In this document: in pieces, positions 8,482-15,521 of the stretch
How the letters are laid out: every line of letters begins with the position of its first letter
Numbering within the stretch: position 1 is the first letter of the stretch
Origin: Candidatus Poribacteria bacterium
GTDB lineage: Bacteria > Poribacteria > WGA-4E > WGA-3G
Length of the DNA stretch: 46,211 nucleotides
Direction: 5' to 3'
Assembly (NCBI GenBank): GCA_022827225.1
Contig: JAJDTJ010000114.1
Location: 1-46,211 of the forward strand
The notes under the pieces: generated by a model
Told to the model about the DNA's origin: nothing
Databases searched by the model: none
The model's input: only the letters and a program-made list of their open reading frames with translations
Translations under genes and position numbers: made by a program

Positions 8482-8568
8482 AGACTTACGCAAAAGCAAT
8501 AATTTCAGTATTTTTAACCCCCTAAATCCCCTTATCAGGGGGACTTTAAGAGAAAATGCGTAAGTCCT
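8482..8568. mobile_element. Miniature element with AGGACTTACGCA-type ends, second copy
   Basis: AAGACTTACGCA (from 8481) and TGCGTAAGTCCT (8557-8568) form terminal inverted repeats with one mismatch. The 87-bp element contains an internal CCCCTnnnnnAGGGG-type inverted repeat (CCCCTTATCAGGGG, 8529-8542). Same end sequence as 5842-5966, but a shorter, different interior. Confidence 0.6.
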
Positions 8569-8610
8569 ATATAAGTCATTTTTTCCTTTTTATTCAGGAA
8601 ATATTCACTT

Positions 8611-9225
8611 TCATTTATCTGAGCCCAAAGATTTTGTCTCATGAGATAATTTCTTTTTTTTATCAAGAGTTTCTGGAATAATATCAGAAATTATTTGAAG
8701 TGTATTTTCAAGATTTTCGTCATGCGTCACTCCTGGAGGTAGAGGTTGCATTCTTTCTGCTTGATCGCGTGGCATACCAGCCATAACTGCACGCTCAATC
8801 ATTTGCTCTCGTGTCAATCTGCGAAATTGGTTGGGAGATTCACTCTCTTTGACAGATCTTTTTGAATCTTTTTCAATATTACCAACACCTATTGGGGAAG
8901 TATCATCGGATGGCTGTTTCAACCTTTGTTGAACCGAATTAGGTTGCAAATCGTTTGCTTTTTCTACAATAGGGTCTTTGTATACTTCGGTGTCGATACC
9001 AACTTTGCCATCAGATTCGGTGTCAATAGCGGCAATATCTTTGCGATCTCCGTTAGTAACCGATGGTTGCAATTGATTTTTTTGTGCAGCCGTATCTACC
9101 ACTTTGTAAATTTTGGTTGGTTCGGCATTTAATATCTTCTGTGTTTCGTGTCTATGGTATAAACCTAACGTAGATCCTATAATAATAAGAACCGTGAAAC
9201 CTATTGCAAATTTCTTATTAAACAT
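8611..9225 (-). CDS. Hypothetical membrane-anchored protein
   Basis: 204 aa, family not recognised. Seen: one N-terminal hydrophobic segment (residues about 6-22, FAIGFTVLIIIGSTLGLY) without a lipobox, then a polar, Lys/Glu/Asp/Ser/Gln-rich and probably disordered region to about residue 130, then a short conserved-looking stretch LTREQMIERAVMAGMPRDQA with PLPPGVTHDENL. GGAGG sits about 8 nt before the ATG. Likely anchored in the inner membrane with the tail outside. The gene is more AT-rich than its neighbours and is followed by a miniature element and preceded by the TIR element at 9244-9691. Confidence 0.75.
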   Translation of the reverse strand: MFNKKFAIGFTVLIIIGSTLGLYHRHETQKILNAEPTKIYKVVDTAAQKNQLQPSVTNGDRKDIAAIDTESDGKVGIDTEVYKDPIVEKANDLQPNSVQQRLKQPSDDTSPIGVGNIEKDSKRSVKESESPNQFRRLTREQMIERAVMAGMPRDQAERMQPLPPGVTHDENLENTLQIISDIIPETLDKKKKLSHETKSLGSDK

Positions 9226-9243
9226 TGTAATCCTCCAATGTAT

Positions 9244-9691
9244 ATCAAAGAATACTGAATGTCATAGTCCACATAACCAAAAGGTTAGGGGAACCTGTGC
9301 TTCGTAGCAGTTCGCGTTTCCGAGGAAACGTCGGACATCTGCTCCACAAAGGCAGCTAAGCCTGCCTCTCACCCGAAGGCGACTTTTTTGAAAGTTGGTG
9401 GAATGCAGAAAAGTTGACTAACGCTTTCACCTAGTATGTCGGTTGTGTGCGTTCCGACGGATGTTTTACAAGGTATCACTGGCAACTTACCGCACTACTG
9501 GCGAGGATAGGACTCTATCAGGTGAATAGAGGTAGTGATTCCTATCCAGCAAGTTACATATAGTATGCCAGAGAACAAAGCAAAGGTCAATCTTTTTGTT
9601 GACATAACCTATTGGTTTCCCGCCTATATCCGGCAAGTTAAAGCGTGGGGTCTTGGCGGGAAAAGCGATAAATTATTCAGTATTCTTTGAT
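9244..9691. mobile_element. 448-bp element with perfect 17-bp terminal inverted repeats, hairpin-rich, no gene
   Basis: ATCAAAGAATACTGAAT at 9244-9260 and its exact reverse complement at 9675-9691 bound a segment with no credible ORF. Inside are many hairpins: CGTTTCC-GA-GGAAACG (9315-9330), TGCT-TCGT-AGCA, AGGCAG-CTAAGC-CTGCCT, a long stem around GGATAGG...CCTATCC (9505-9547), and TTCCCGCC...GGCGGGAA (9617-9662). It fits exactly between the stop of one gene and the ribosome binding site of the next. It could be a MITE, an IS200/IS605-type relic or a structured RNA gene; sequence alone does not decide. Confidence 0.6.
9562..9590 (-). promoter_or_regulatory. Possible promoter inside the TIR element, reading toward the 204-aa gene
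   Basis: Minus strand: TTGACC (9590-9585), 17-bp spacer, CATACT (9567-9562); 5/6 and 4/6 matches to consensus. Transcripts would carry about 320 nt of hairpin-rich leader before the gene starting at 9225. Confidence 0.4.
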
Positions 9692-9701
9692 GCATAGTGA
9701 A

Positions 9702-10082
9702 TTAATTACCGTCACCTAAGTGATTGATAAAGAATTGTATAACTACCCAGATAGATACTGAGCCAGAACCAGTTTCTACCCAAGTGCCATCAGATTGTTT
9801 GGACTCATATTTATGTGAGTACCAAAGCGTATGGTTTTGACCATTAACGTCTAATATATGAAGTACAACATAAGTTGCCCTAGTCGTTGCGTTCTCATCA
9901 GTTGCGCCTATTATTTCTGGTGGCTCTTCAGGGGACTTTTTACCTGTATGATCCCAGTGATGATGCTCATAAATATCTTGATGCGTTTGTTGCGCCTGTG
10001 CGATTTGCAGAATAAATACAGATGCAACTACCATCAATGCAGATAAAGTTGTTACAAATACAACTTTTTTGATGTGCCTCAT
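9702..10082 (-). CDS. Small secreted protein, candidate target of the sigma-54 promoter
   Basis: 126 aa, family not recognised. Seen: a clear Sec signal peptide (MRHIKKVVFVTTLSALMVVA, cleavage likely after AQA near residue 30), then a His-rich patch (YEHHHWDHTG) that could bind metal, and a compact rest with ATYVVLHILDVNGQNHTLWY. AAAGGAGGTG lies 6-7 nt before the ATG, a strong ribosome binding site. The only strong promoter signal upstream is the sigma-54 type site at 10422-10439, about 330 nt away. Exported to the periplasm or beyond; function unknown. Confidence 0.78.
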   Translation of the reverse strand: MRHIKKVVFVTTLSALMVVASVFILQIAQAQQTHQDIYEHHHWDHTGKKSPEEPPEIIGATDENATTRATYVVLHILDVNGQNHTLWYSHKYESKQSDGTWVETGSGSVSIWVVIQFFINHLGDGN

Positions 10083-10132
10083 TTTTTCACCTCCTTTCTT
10101 TTTCTAAATAACTCATGTAAGTATAGAATTTG

Positions 10133-10153
10133 GCACATGTAAAAAGCATGTGC
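10133..10153. promoter_or_regulatory. Leader hairpin GCACATG/CATGTGC
   Basis: Perfect 7-bp inverted repeat with a 7-nt loop, about 50 nt before the start codon at 10082 and inside the predicted sigma-54 transcript leader. It could affect mRNA stability or translation; there is no T tract to support a terminator. Confidence 0.35.
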
Positions 10154-10258
10154 TATTGCTTTAAGGAAGTCAATAACCACTCCGGTTAAATTTTCCGTGC
10201 ACACTCATTCTTGACATGGGTTAAAACTTTAGAGACTGTCAGTTAGAAAAAATATTTG

Positions 10259-10294
10259 TGACAATAACAATGGCGCGTACCGGCGTTATTGTCA
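10259..10294. promoter_or_regulatory. Leader hairpin TGACAATAAC/GTTATTGTCA
   Basis: Perfect 10-bp inverted repeat with a 16-nt GC-rich loop, within the predicted 330-nt leader of the small secreted protein gene. A weaker ATCGCA...TGCGAT pair flanks 10306-10346. Suggests a structured leader; no known riboswitch family recognised. Confidence 0.4.
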
Positions 10295-10421
10295 AACCCC
10301 AAAAATCGCATCGCGAGAAACCATGTTTGTTGGAGTTATCTGCGATACAACACCAAAATCTCTTAATACCTCGTGTAAGACGCGACTAACATCAAGGAAT
10401 TTGGCTTACACTTCACTACTT

Positions 10422-10439
10422 AAGCAAGAACCGTGCCAA
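10422..10439 (-). promoter_or_regulatory. Sigma-54 (-24/-12) promoter
   Basis: The minus strand matches the consensus YTGGCACGRNNNTTGCW at every defined position, with GG at 10437-10436 and GC at 10425-10424 exactly ten bases apart. It points toward the secreted-protein gene (start 10082) and lies about 240 bp downstream of the sigma-54 activator gene. Confidence 0.8.
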
Positions 10440-10551
10440 TTGGTAAAATCGTGATATCCAGTCCTGTTATACCTTTGTCTATCAAGGCAGTACGCGGGAT
10501 CCAGGCTGTACGCGATGTGATCGGGTTGCTTAAAGTTGTTTTTTATCCAAT

Positions 10552-10657
10552 GTTCCAAAATGAAACACGTTTGGAAGCGGTGTAGGTTGCAGAGCCTGTG
10601 ATAGAGCGGGTTTCAGCGTGTTGTGTTCCATATTGGAACAGTGTTCCATATTGGAAC
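10552..10657. promoter_or_regulatory. Palindromic sites GTTCCAtatTGGAAC, putative enhancers for the sigma-54 activator
   Basis: Two identical 15-bp palindromes (GTTCCA-TAT-TGGAAC) at 10625-10639 and 10643-10657, 18 bp apart, plus a degenerate copy at 10552-10566. They lie between the activator gene stop (10665) and the -24/-12 promoter, about 147, 220 and 238 bp upstream of the predicted start, the usual range for upstream activating sequences. Binding by the adjacent Fis-type HTH is inference. Confidence 0.65.
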
Positions 10658-10664
10658 AACATTC

Positions 10665-11645
10665 TTACGGTCGCAGGTTATGTTCCTCCATTTTCCGATA
10701 AAGTGTGTTTCTACCGATGCCCAATGCCTGTGCTGCAGCGGAAATATTACCGCCCGTCACTTTGAGGGCGTGGATGATGGCTCTGCGTTCAACTTCGTCA
10801 AGTGGAAGAATAACAGTGGTATCCGTCGGGCTGCTTGTCGAGGCTTGTGAACCCTTTTGTGTTAAATGTACAGGGAGGTTTTTGGGTTGCAGTCGGTCTG
10901 TTGTCTCATATAAGACTGCCCTCTCAATGGCGTTTTCCAGTTCGCGCACATTGCCGCGGAAGTCATGCTGCATTAACATTTGTAAGGCATCAGTAGAAAT
11001 GTCGAGAATAGGTTTTTCGACGGCTGCGGCATATTTTTTCACGAAGTGATGTGCCAAAATAGGGATATCTTCGCGCCGATCTCTCAGAGACGGAACCGTG
11101 ATAGGGAATGCCGCGAGGCGATGGTACAAATCCTCACGGAAATGTCCATCTCTGATAGCGTTTTCTAAATCCCAATTCGTGGCAGCCAGGACCCGGATGT
11201 CAATGGAGATGGTGCTTGTGCCGCCGATCCTCTGAAACTCCCGTTCTCGTAGGACACGCAGCAACTTCGCTTGCAAAGTGGGTGGCATATCGCCAATTTC
11301 ATCGAGAAAAAGTGTACCGGTGTTTGCGTGTTCAAACTGTCCGATCCGCCGCTCGTTTGCTCCAGTGAAAGCTCCACGTTCGTTGCCAAACAGCTCACTT
11401 TCAATCAATTCGGTTGGTATCGCGGCGCAATTGATCGGAACGAAGGGGCCTGTTTTTCGCAGGCTGTTATCGTGTATTGCTTTTGCGACCAGTTCTTTGC
11501 CGGTCCCGGTTTCGCCTTGAATCAGGACGGTAATATCTCCCGCTGCCGCCGTTTGAATTTCGGTGAACACCTGCTGCATTTTTTTGCATTTGCCAATGAT
11601 TTCGCCAAAGGAATGGCTGGTCTCAAGTTCGTTCTGTAATCCCAT
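10665..11645 (-). CDS. Sigma-54-dependent transcriptional activator without sensor domain (PspF-like layout)
   Basis: 326 aa from the ATG at 11645 (AAAGGGG upstream; an upstream in-frame start at 11711 has no such signal). Role: AAA+ ATPase that remodels the sigma-54 holoenzyme for open-complex formation. Seen: Walker A GETGTGKE (44-51), the sigma-54 contact loop GAFTGA (91-96), Walker B TLFLDEIGD (111-119), FREDLYHRL, arginine-finger region GNVRELEN, and a C-terminal Fis-type HTH (GNISAAAQALGIGRNTLYRK). There is no receiver, GAF or PAS domain, so activity must be set by expression level or a partner protein. Immediately downstream lie tandem palindromes and a consensus -24/-12 promoter. Confidence 0.93.
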   Translation of the reverse strand: MGLQNELETSHSFGEIIGKCKKMQQVFTEIQTAAAGDITVLIQGETGTGKELVAKAIHDNSLRKTGPFVPINCAAIPTELIESELFGNERGAFTGANERRIGQFEHANTGTLFLDEIGDMPPTLQAKLLRVLREREFQRIGGTSTISIDIRVLAATNWDLENAIRDGHFREDLYHRLAAFPITVPSLRDRREDIPILAHHFVKKYAAAVEKPILDISTDALQMLMQHDFRGNVRELENAIERAVLYETTDRLQPKNLPVHLTQKGSQASTSSPTDTTVILPLDEVERRAIIHALKVTGGNISAAAQALGIGRNTLYRKMEEHNLRP

Positions 11646-11685
11646 GATACCCCTTTCATGAAAATTAACATCATTCAATATAACC

Positions 11686-11719
11686 GTTAGTTTAGTGACG
11701 CAATACAGCACAAACTAAC
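11686..11719. promoter_or_regulatory. Inverted repeat GTTAGTTT/AAACTAAC upstream of the activator gene
   Basis: Perfect 8-bp arms separated by 18 bp, starting about 40 bp before the activator start codon. Placement suggests an operator for the activator's own promoter, but no clear promoter hexamers were assigned. The rest of 11720-11970 is AT-rich with no gene seen. Confidence 0.35.
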
Positions 11720-11975
11720 AGTTTATGCTACAAGTGAGAGATATATTCATCACAAATCGTATAAACATGCGTCCAACATTATCTTATATAGACCCGTTTT
11801 TTAGGCCCTTTTCGTGCAAAAAATGAAAAAATGTCATAAATCATCCAAGAATTTCGGAAAAAGTAGCGGATTTTATAAATAATTGAGGACATCCACATAA
11901 ATCGGGCTTACAAGGTTTCCGTTTTGCAAAATAGTTTTCAGAATTGAATGGCTCTGGGACTATGGAGAGAAAAAA

Positions 11976-12004
11976 TTGACAAAAAAGCGTGAACGCTTTA
12001 CAAT
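11976..12004 (+). promoter_or_regulatory. Near-perfect sigma-70 promoter with a palindrome in the spacer
   Basis: TTGACA (11976-11981), 17-bp spacer, TACAAT (11999-12004): 6/6 and 5/6 at ideal spacing. The spacer contains AAGCGT-GA-ACGCTT (11986-11999), an inverted repeat well placed for a repressor. Transcription would begin near 12011, just upstream of the ribosome binding site for the ATG at 12033. It also shows that the longer reading frame beginning with TTG at 11976 is not the translated one. Confidence 0.75.
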
Positions 12005-12032
12005 AGATAAAAACATAAAGGTAGGATACAGA

Positions 12033-12842
12033 ATGCGAATTGCGATATGCAACGAAATGTTTGAAGATTGGAAAATAGAAGATGTTTTCACTTATGCCGC
12101 TGAACTCGGTTACGATGCGGTTGAGATTGCGCCGTTTACTTTGGCAGACTCGGTTTTAGATATCAGTGAAGCCGAACGGTCGCGTATCCGTAAAGCGGCG
12201 GAAGATGCTAAGATAGAAATTGCGGGGCTGCACTGGCTGCTCGTCTCGCCGCCGGGGTTGTACGTTAATCATCCGGATGCTGAGATTCGCGAGGAGACGC
12301 GCGATTATTTCTTGGCACTGGTGAACCTTTGTGCGGATTTGGGTGGTGAGGTGATGGTCATCGGTTCACCACAACAACGGAACGTGATGGACCCACTCAG
12401 TTTCGATGAGGCGTGGGAGTACGCACGGGCGACTTTCTCTGAAAGTGCTGCACTGGCAGGCGAGAGAGATGTGATGCTGTGTATGGAACCGTTGTCGAGC
12501 GATCAGACGAACTTTATCACGCACCCGGATAAAGCTGTTGAGATGGTGAGTGCCGTCAACCACCCGAATTTCGAGATGATCCTGGACGTATGTAGTACCG
12601 CGAAAGAAGGGATAGATATGCCGACGCAGATCCGTAAACACGCGCCACACGTCGCACATTTTCACTCCAACGATGACAATGGATACTTGCCGGGTTCTGG
12701 CAATGTCGATTATCCACCGATTATTGTGGCACTCAAAGAGATTGACTATAAAGGTTATGTCTCAACAGAGGTTTTTGATTTCAAACCGGATCCGAAGACG
12801 ATCGCGAAACGGAGCATTGAATTTGTGAAGTCACTGTTGTAG
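12033..12842 (+). CDS. Sugar phosphate isomerase/epimerase family TIM-barrel protein
   Basis: 269 aa from the ATG at 12033, which has GGTAGGA 7 nt upstream; an in-frame TTG at 11976 lies in the promoter -35 and is rejected. The family (xylose isomerase-like, AP endonuclease 2 fold) includes inosose dehydratases and ketose epimerases using a divalent metal. Seen: MRIAICNEMFEDW start, ELGYDAVEIAPF, and the metal-ligand Glu/Asp/His series in CMEPLSSDQTNF, MILDVCS, VAHFHSNDDNG and STEVFDF. First gene of an operon with the 524-aa protein (9-nt gap). Probably cytoplasmic carbohydrate catabolism; substrate unknown. Confidence 0.9.
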   Translation: MRIAICNEMFEDWKIEDVFTYAAELGYDAVEIAPFTLADSVLDISEAERSRIRKAAEDAKIEIAGLHWLLVSPPGLYVNHPDAEIREETRDYFLALVNLCADLGGEVMVIGSPQQRNVMDPLSFDEAWEYARATFSESAALAGERDVMLCMEPLSSDQTNFITHPDKAVEMVSAVNHPNFEMILDVCSTAKEGIDMPTQIRKHAPHVAHFHSNDDNGYLPGSGNVDYPPIIVALKEIDYKGYVSTEVFDFKPDPKTIAKRSIEFVKSLL

Positions 12843-12851
12843 GAGAGATTG

Positions 12852-14426
12852 ATGGACAAGATTATCCACGAATGCTATACCGGCTATACGACACTTAGAA
12901 ACGAGATGGGACGTTGGCTGAAACAGAGTATGTTACTTGATCCGCCGGGTCCGAACGATGGTGGTGAAGACGAAGCGAACTACGCGCTTGCATGGTTTCC
13001 ACACTATCTCATTACGGATGATACGGCTGTCCTGAAGCATTTCGATATGTTGAAGGCGGCATTGCTCGGTTGGGTGAAACGTGATTGCGTCCACGGCTAT
13101 GAACCGAAAGCGGAGGCACATCACGGACCGGAGCCGTTCCTGCTCTTTCTGCCGCGTTATATCGGGTTGGTACCTGAAGACACGGAAGCCGTTCACCTGT
13201 TGACAGACGCTGCAGAACATATCGGCAATTGGGTGCCGGAGATCCCGCCGTGGTATGATTATGATCGGGACACATTTATCGGCTACAATATCGGTAGCCG
13301 AGATGTGGTGAACGATGCCAAGGATAGGTATGAGTTGGCGGAGCATTTCCGGTTTATCCACATCGCCCTTGCGGCGTACCGTGTGACGGGTGAGGAACGC
13401 TATCTGACGTGGGCATTGCGGTATGGGACGAAACGTGCCGAGCAGCTTGTTGCTGCGCCGGATCCGATGCCGCTGCTTTGGACGCATGATGGCGAAGGTC
13501 TTGATGAAGCCGCTGTCAATGAAAAGAATTTACATCGGTTGGTGGCAAGTTCGCACCACATTCCGGAGGATCCGCTTGCGGGGATTGAGGTTCTATTGGC
13601 TTCTGGTGCTATCTATGCGTTGGGTGATCTCTATCTGCTGTCTGGGGAAGATATGTTTAGAACAGCGGCGAAGCGGATTGTAGAACCGCTTGTAACATCA
13701 CTGAGCGATCCGTTTAACGATCCGGCGGCGGCTGCGTTGAGTTACTATCGTTGGACGTTTGAGGACACTGGATTTGACGCAGCAATCCGAGCTGGATTAG
13801 CGGATTTGCCCGATGAATCACCTGAGCTGCTGGCGTTAGTTTTTCCGCAAGAGAACCGTCGTCGGGAGCCGGGTGTCGGCAAACGTGCGGATATGGCGTA
13901 CTGGGGTGAATGGTCAGATGACGGATCCGTGAGACCGATTCGAGAGCCGTCAACGGCTACGTTGACGCTTGCGTATCAGTTAACGGGTGATAGGACGTAT
14001 GCGATGCGTGCGTTACGGGGTGCTGGTACGCGTTTGGGTATGGCGCGGCGGGTGCTGCGTGGTGGACGTGAACATGCGGATATGGGGGGCGCGGTCTGCT
14101 CGGTCGCGGCAGGACATGGACGGAATTGGGGACAAGGTGCGGTTACTGCGTGCTACGGTCCGCTGCTTCTTGGGACGCGTGAGGTACAGGGCGAAGTGGT
14201 GCAACTCTTAGAGGTCCAGCACGGCAACGGAAACAGCCATCCGTCGCAGCTTCTCTCTCTGGTGCGTCCTATCTTAGGAAAGCAAAGCGGGCAGGCAGAA
14301 GTGGTTTTCTATAACGGAGGTAACACACCGCTCAAATTTTCGTGGCGGTTCCGAGATGGAAACGAGGCATCTGCGTGGCATGAGGAGACGCTTGCAGCAT
14401 CCGGGACACAAAAGCGGATATTGTAA
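12852..14426 (+). CDS. Unrecognised 524-aa protein in a sugar operon, possible alpha/alpha-barrel enzyme
   Basis: 524 aa from ATG at 12852 with GGAGAG just upstream (a TTG one codon earlier is less likely). Family not recognised by eye. Seen: repeated amphipathic helices with aromatic and acidic residues (GGEDEANYALAWFPHYLI, YRVTGEERYLTWALRYGTKRA, SGAIYALGDLYLLSGEDMFR, TLTLAYQLTGDRTYAMRALR), the pattern of alpha/alpha-toroid glycosidases and lyases, then a short beta-rich C-terminal stretch (SGQAEVVFYNGGNTPLKFSW). No signal peptide. Cotranscribed with a sugar isomerase/epimerase family gene under a regulated-looking promoter, so a role in sugar breakdown is plausible; this is inference. Confidence 0.8.
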   Translation: MDKIIHECYTGYTTLRNEMGRWLKQSMLLDPPGPNDGGEDEANYALAWFPHYLITDDTAVLKHFDMLKAALLGWVKRDCVHGYEPKAEAHHGPEPFLLFLPRYIGLVPEDTEAVHLLTDAAEHIGNWVPEIPPWYDYDRDTFIGYNIGSRDVVNDAKDRYELAEHFRFIHIALAAYRVTGEERYLTWALRYGTKRAEQLVAAPDPMPLLWTHDGEGLDEAAVNEKNLHRLVASSHHIPEDPLAGIEVLLASGAIYALGDLYLLSGEDMFRTAAKRIVEPLVTSLSDPFNDPAAAALSYYRWTFEDTGFDAAIRAGLADLPDESPELLALVFPQENRRREPGVGKRADMAYWGEWSDDGSVRPIREPSTATLTLAYQLTGDRTYAMRALRGAGTRLGMARRVLRGGREHADMGGAVCSVAAGHGRNWGQGAVTACYGPLLLGTREVQGEVVQLLEVQHGNGNSHPSQLLSLVRPILGKQSGQAEVVFYNGGNTPLKFSWRFRDGNEASAWHEETLAASGTQKRIL

Positions 14427-14432
14427 CGCATT

Positions 14433-15239
14433 CTAACCGCCAAAGTTCTGTGCAACGAGCGTTAGATCGAGAATATTTACAGTGCCGTCACCATTCACAT
14501 CAGCCTCTGGGTTTGTGCTACCAAAATGTGAAGCGACGAAGGTTAGGTCTAAGATGTTGATGACACCGTCTGCGTTCACGTCATAAGGTTTTTCGGGTGT
14601 GACCAGCGTGAAACTGGTTAGTTCAAAGACGATATCTTGACTGGTTTCAAATTTAACGGGTCCGATATCCGGGGCGAGCCACTGGTAGGCGGTAGAGCGA
14701 GTTGTCCCTAACGCTGCGGTAGTTTTTGTGCGTATCTTAATTTTCAGACAGTCCTCAAACGTGCCTGCTGGTGTGACGACATCTTCTATAGCGATAACTT
14801 CGTTCATAGTGGAGACTGTGACGTTTCCTGCCAGATATACCTCCGCTTCTCCAAGCATTTCCCACATTTCTCCGAGTTGGAGTATCGGTGGAAAAAAGAT
14901 GGCGGGTGGCGAAAATTCCATGCGCACTGTCCCGAAAATATCACCGAGTTCTGCGACAAGTTTGTGGAGTGTCATCCCGTCCTCGCCTATCTCAACAAGG
15001 AACGTGTTGGTATTGATTGCAGTTGTCCCTAAGACTTCTGTTACGATTTTGACGGTGCGGAATTTTTCGCTACTAACATCTTCATCTGGTGTCTCAAGCG
15101 TGTAAGTCGCGCGTTCGGTGCCGTCTTGACTCTCCAAAACCCAAGTATTCCCGATATTCGCTGGATAGTAATTTTGTGCGGACGCTGCATTCACGCTAGC
15201 ACAGATTAGTGTGATAATCAATAGAATGTTGCGAATCAT
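14433..15239 (-). CDS. Secreted protein with C-terminal dockerin type I repeats
   Basis: 268 aa. Sec signal peptide (residues 1-21, cleavage near ASA|Q), then a domain of about 200 residues starting QNYYPANIGNTWVLES that recurs in the genes at 15522-17276 and 17786-18691. The C-terminus carries two dockerin-type calcium loops, DVNADGVINILDLTFVASHF and DVNGDGTVNILDLTLVAQNF. Dockerins bind cohesins in cellulosomes, but in many bacteria they occur on cell-surface proteins of unknown partners. AAAGGAAC precedes the ATG. Exported; function of the shared N-terminal domain unknown. The stop lies 6 bp from the convergent gene ending at 14426. Confidence 0.88.
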   Translation of the reverse strand: MIRNILLIITLICASVNAASAQNYYPANIGNTWVLESQDGTERATYTLETPDEDVSSEKFRTVKIVTEVLGTTAINTNTFLVEIGEDGMTLHKLVAELGDIFGTVRMEFSPPAIFFPPILQLGEMWEMLGEAEVYLAGNVTVSTMNEVIAIEDVVTPAGTFEDCLKIKIRTKTTAALGTTRSTAYQWLAPDIGPVKFETSQDIVFELTSFTLVTPEKPYDVNADGVINILDLTFVASHFGSTNPEADVNGDGTVNILDLTLVAQNFGG

Positions 15240-15347
15240 TTTTGTTCCTTTAAGCGAGGCGCGGGTCAGGACGATTTAGTTTTCGGTTTTGATTTCAGTT
15301 TCCGTTTACGGATGTTACCATTTTTTCGGAATATCTCGAGCGTCAAG

Positions 15348-15382
15348 AAACACCCAAGCAAAAACACTCGCTCCTACAGAAG
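15348..15382. repeat. Dispersed repeat ACACCCAAGCAAAAACACTC...CGCTCCTACAGAAG
   Basis: Copy of a REP-like unit: CACCCAAGCAAAAACACTCG followed by CTCCTACAGAAG. Related copies: 8331-8350, 18907-18962 (with a full inverted arm) and 44523-44540. The 3' half resembles the tandem units at 31664-31790. Confidence 0.6.
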
Positions 15383-15465
15383 AAGATATATCCATATATA
15401 AAGTGGATATGTAAAACTAAATACCCCTGAGGCGCGGGTGGAGAGAATGCCTGTCGTTTTACTAT

Positions 15466-15499
15466 AAAAACGCCTTGATGGTGACATCAAGGCGTTTTT
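15466..15499 (-). terminator. Strong intrinsic terminator (bidirectional shape)
   Basis: Perfect 15-bp stem AAAAACGCCTTGATG / CATCAAGGCGTTTTT with a GTGA loop. It lies 22 bp after the stop codon of the minus-strand gene ending at 15522 and ends in a T tract on either strand. Confidence 0.85.
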
Positions 15500-15521
15500 A
15501 TGGGATGGGTATTTGTATCTT

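Noticed and set aside
9285..9368. Possible C-terminal remnant of a TnpB-like protein (minus strand, reading AAFVEQMSDVSSETRTATKH)
   Set aside because: Only about 28 residues, no zinc-finger or RuvC motif visible; the same bases form stable hairpins. Kept only as a possibility for the TIR element's origin.
10131..10148. Second sigma-54 promoter (TTGGCAC...GC, plus strand)
   Set aside because: GG and GC are 12 bases apart instead of 10, and it points away from the nearby gene.
11976..12032. N-terminal extension of the isomerase/epimerase gene
   Set aside because: Its TTG start is the -35 hexamer of a near-consensus promoter; the ATG at 12033 has a proper ribosome binding site and family-like N-terminus.
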